In this document: positions 62,425 through 64,000 of the stretch, piece by piece | Position numbering within the stretch: the stretch's first letter is position 1 | Layout: every line of letters starts with the position of its first letter | From: Bacillota bacterium | GTDB lineage: Bacteria > Bacillota > UBA4882 > UBA8346 | NCBI GenBank assembly: GCA_023401925.1 | Contig: JAEXDA010000073.1 | Span: forward strand, 1 to 64,000 | Length of the DNA stretch: 64,000 bases | Direction: 5' to 3' | Notes under the pieces: model-generated | What the model saw: only the letters and a program-made list of their open reading frames with translations | Told to the model about the DNA's origin: nothing | Database searches by the model: none | Position numbers and translations under genes: made by a program

Positions 62425-62691
62425 CGGCGAAATTTTGGCTGGTTTTTTGGTGGAAAGCCTTGAATCGACAAGTAAATCAGAGAATTTTCTGTAAGAATTT
62501 AATCTAGGTTCCGTAAAATATCAATGAACATAGGTATAAGATCTTCTTGTTTTTTAAATGCCCTACAAAATTAAATCGATGGCTTAAATCATATTTCGAA
62601 TTAATAGTATTTTCAATCAGAGTATTAAAAACTTTTATTTTCGAAGATTGCAGTCAACCGCTACCACAACTTCCTAAACCGTGCTCTCATC
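62425..62691. other. Spacer between rlmH and the IS remnant
   Basis: No gene or terminator recognised. Where the IS3 orfB reading frame breaks off, the sequence becomes AT-rich without transposase-like residues. Confidence 0.45.
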
Positions 62692-63435
62692 TCAAGGCTG
62701 CCATTTTTCTTTTAAAACGTCCTGATAATCATTACTCGCATATTGAACACCGCGATCGGAATGATGAAACAACCCTTTTAAAGGCTTGCGACGATAAATA
62801 GCCATTTTTAAGGCAGCTACTGATAAATTGGTATCGATAGCATTTGACATAGACCATCCAATGATTTTTCTAGAGAACAAATCCATGACTGCAGCTAAAT
62901 ATAGCCAACCTTCAAAGGTACGAATATAAGTTATATCCGCTACCCATACTCGATTAGGTGCATTGACCTGGAATTGCCGATTTAAACGGTTAGGAGCAAC
63001 GGGATATTTATGATTGGAATTGGTTGTGATCCTAAACTGTCGCTTAAATCGAGCTTTGATTCCTAAATCTTGCATTAACCGTTCGACTCGTTTTTTACTG
63101 CACGGGATACCCATATCGTGGAGTTCATCGTGGATTCGGGGGCTCCCATAATGTTTATTATGCTTTATATAAATAGCTAAGATTTGTTCTTTCAATTGGC
63201 GATCTTTCTTTTTTCTTGGGCTTTCATCTCTTTGACACCATTGGTAATAACTGCTCCGCGAGGCTTTGAGGTAGCGGTACATCTTCTGAATGCTATATAG
63301 TTTATTTTCTTTAGCAATCTCGTGGATGACCCCATATTTCATTTCTGGGGTTTTGAGAAGGCGAGGCTGTCTAAAAAGTAATTCGAAATCAATAAGAAAT
63401 ACAATATATAGCTTCATCGAATGTGTCGGTTTCAA
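62692..63435 (-). pseudogene. IS3-family transposase orfB, truncated
   Basis: rve/DDE integrase of the IS150/IS3 type: HTH_21 segment HYGSPRIHDELHDMGIPCSKKRVERLM, first Asp in VWVADITYIRTFEGW, second Asp in HHSDRGVQYAS. It stops soon after (DVLKEKWQP), so the third catalytic residue (Glu) is missing. The first 24 residues derive from the MITE-like insert; native sequence starts about RLLKTPEMKYG. Confidence 0.85.
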
Positions 63436-63478
63436 TATATTGTATTTCTTTATCGTAAAATTCCCTTTTGGGACAGCT
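63365..63478. repeat. MITE-like element in the IS3 frames, palindrome member 4
   Basis: Ends GGCTGTCTAAAAAG (63365-63378) and, inverted, CTTTTGGGACAGCT (about 63465-63478). Core arms AAGAAATACAATATAT (63394-63409) and ATATATTGTATTTCTT (63435-63450) are perfect over 16 bp. Compared with members 2 and 3, the arm base T is changed to A on one side and A to T on the other, keeping the pairing. It supplies the last residues of orfA and the first of orfB. Confidence 0.75.
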
Positions 63479-63758
63479 CCAAAGCCACCGCTTTTTTTAG
63501 GATGTCGCGCTCCATTTGTACGTCAAGAAGTTCTTGTTGCAACTGACGAACTTTTTCTTCCAAATCGGTGCCTTGTTGACGATGACCCTGACCTGGAAAA
63601 CTGCGTTCTCCTGCTTCACGAAATTCTTTTTTCCAACGCCAAAGTAGGTTCCCGGGGATTCCTAAATCATTGGCAATTTCGCCTACTTTTTTACCACTGG
63701 TTTGAGTTAACAGTACTGCTTGCTCTTTAAATTCTTTACGATATACCCGACCTGGCAT
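63450..63758 (-). pseudogene. IS3-family orfA (HTH protein) with foreign C terminus
   Basis: 102 aa from ATG 63758 (AAGGAG 9 bases upstream). Helix-turn-helix GEIANDLGIPGNLLWRWKKEF and leucine-zipper tail ending ERDILKKAVAL. The last residues, LSQKGILR, are encoded by the MITE-like insert instead of the frameshift region that normally joins orfA to orfB. Confidence 0.82.
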
Positions 63759-63811
63759 TTTCTTCAACTCCTTGATTATATTTTATCTCTTAATCAAGTG
63801 TCTAGCAAATC

Positions 63812-64000
63812 GGGGGAAGATCATACCATTATTGAATCGGGAAAGGCACGGGTTGAAGGGACATACAATACGTCCCTTACCCTTAGAGAACTGGAAGGAT
63901 GAGTTTTTGACGTGGTTTCACGGCTTGAAAGGTCAAGAGTTTGATTCGGATAAAAGGGTGAAGATTATTGAAGATGGGCTGAAAGTTTGGTTGAAAAGGG
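63812..64000 (+). CDS. Partial open frame running off the window
   Basis: Beyond the IS end, one plus-strand frame stays open to the last base (IRPLPLENWKDEFLTWFHGL ... RVKIIEDGLKVWLKR), with convincing composition. The start is not evident and may have been replaced by the IS. No family recognised. Confidence 0.35.

Larger units (their letters stand above)
62690..63811 (-). mobile_element. IS3-family insertion sequence remnant
   Basis: Contains orfA and a truncated orfB on the minus strand. The orfA-proximal end is probably near 63811 (TGCTAGACACTTGATTAAG read on the minus strand). The opposite end is lost with the orfB 3' part, and a MITE-like insertion separates the two frames, so the element should be inactive. 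Confidence 0.8.

Overview
The window reads as chromosome of a spore-forming, flagellated Bacillota with an outer membrane. The spore and Bacillota signals are spoVG, spoVT, rapZ-yvcK, a long Bacillus-type SRP RNA, and the gene order ispE ... spoVG-glmU-ctc-pth-mfd-spoVT. The two-membrane signals are P-ring genes flgA and flgI, an EnvC-like/YibQ-like pair behind ftsEX, and a probable outer-membrane beta-barrel protein. A diderm clostridial lineage (for example Limnochordia/Hydrogenispora-like or Halanaerobiia-like) would fit, but this is inference; no rRNA is present to settle it.

Layout. 0.4-8 kb: rapZ-yvcK, then the flagellar rod/P-ring operon flgF-flgG-flgA-flgI-flgJ (no flgH) and a membrane protein. 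8-11.4 kb: an RsmC-like methyltransferase, glgA, and a GalT-like nucleotidyltransferase, then tRNA-Thr. 11.5-18.7 kb is accessory: a type II restriction-modification pair, a C5-epimerase-like lipoprotein, a D,D-carboxypeptidase, and a LexA-box promoter region between two tiny genes. 18.8-22.6 kb: leuCDB on the minus strand behind an HTH-methyltransferase fusion. 22.8-28.4 kb: ftsE-ftsX-envC-ctpA-yibQ-like envelope and division genes. 28.4-43 kb is a patchy accessory region: hairpin-rich spacers, a phage-type repressor, two MFS exporters, flavodoxin, SDR, O-methyltransferase, TetR, nitronate monooxygenase, zinc-ribbon protein, AraC regulator, isochorismatase-like hydrolase and the beta-barrel protein. 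43-62.4 kb is mostly core: aroA, a HAD phosphatase, SRP RNA, ispE, a GntR regulator, spoVG, tRNA-Gln, glmU, ctc, pth, a PrsW-like membrane protein, mfd, an O-antigen-ligase-like protein, spoVT, htrA and rlmH. 62.4-64 kb: an IS3-family remnant and the start of an unidentified open frame.

Points beyond routine annotation: (a) four hairpins sharing TATACAATAT/ATATTGTATA arms, one of them inside a MITE-like element that has split the IS3 orfA/orfB junction; (b) two other two-hairpin intergenic repeats, each present twice; (c) a LexA-box promoter between two uncharacterised micro-genes; (d) a structured leader plus terminator upstream of spoVG; (e) promoters resembling sigma-28, sigma-H and sigma-G sites upstream of flgF, spoVG and spoVT. 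No CRISPR array, rRNA operon or complete prophage was seen.
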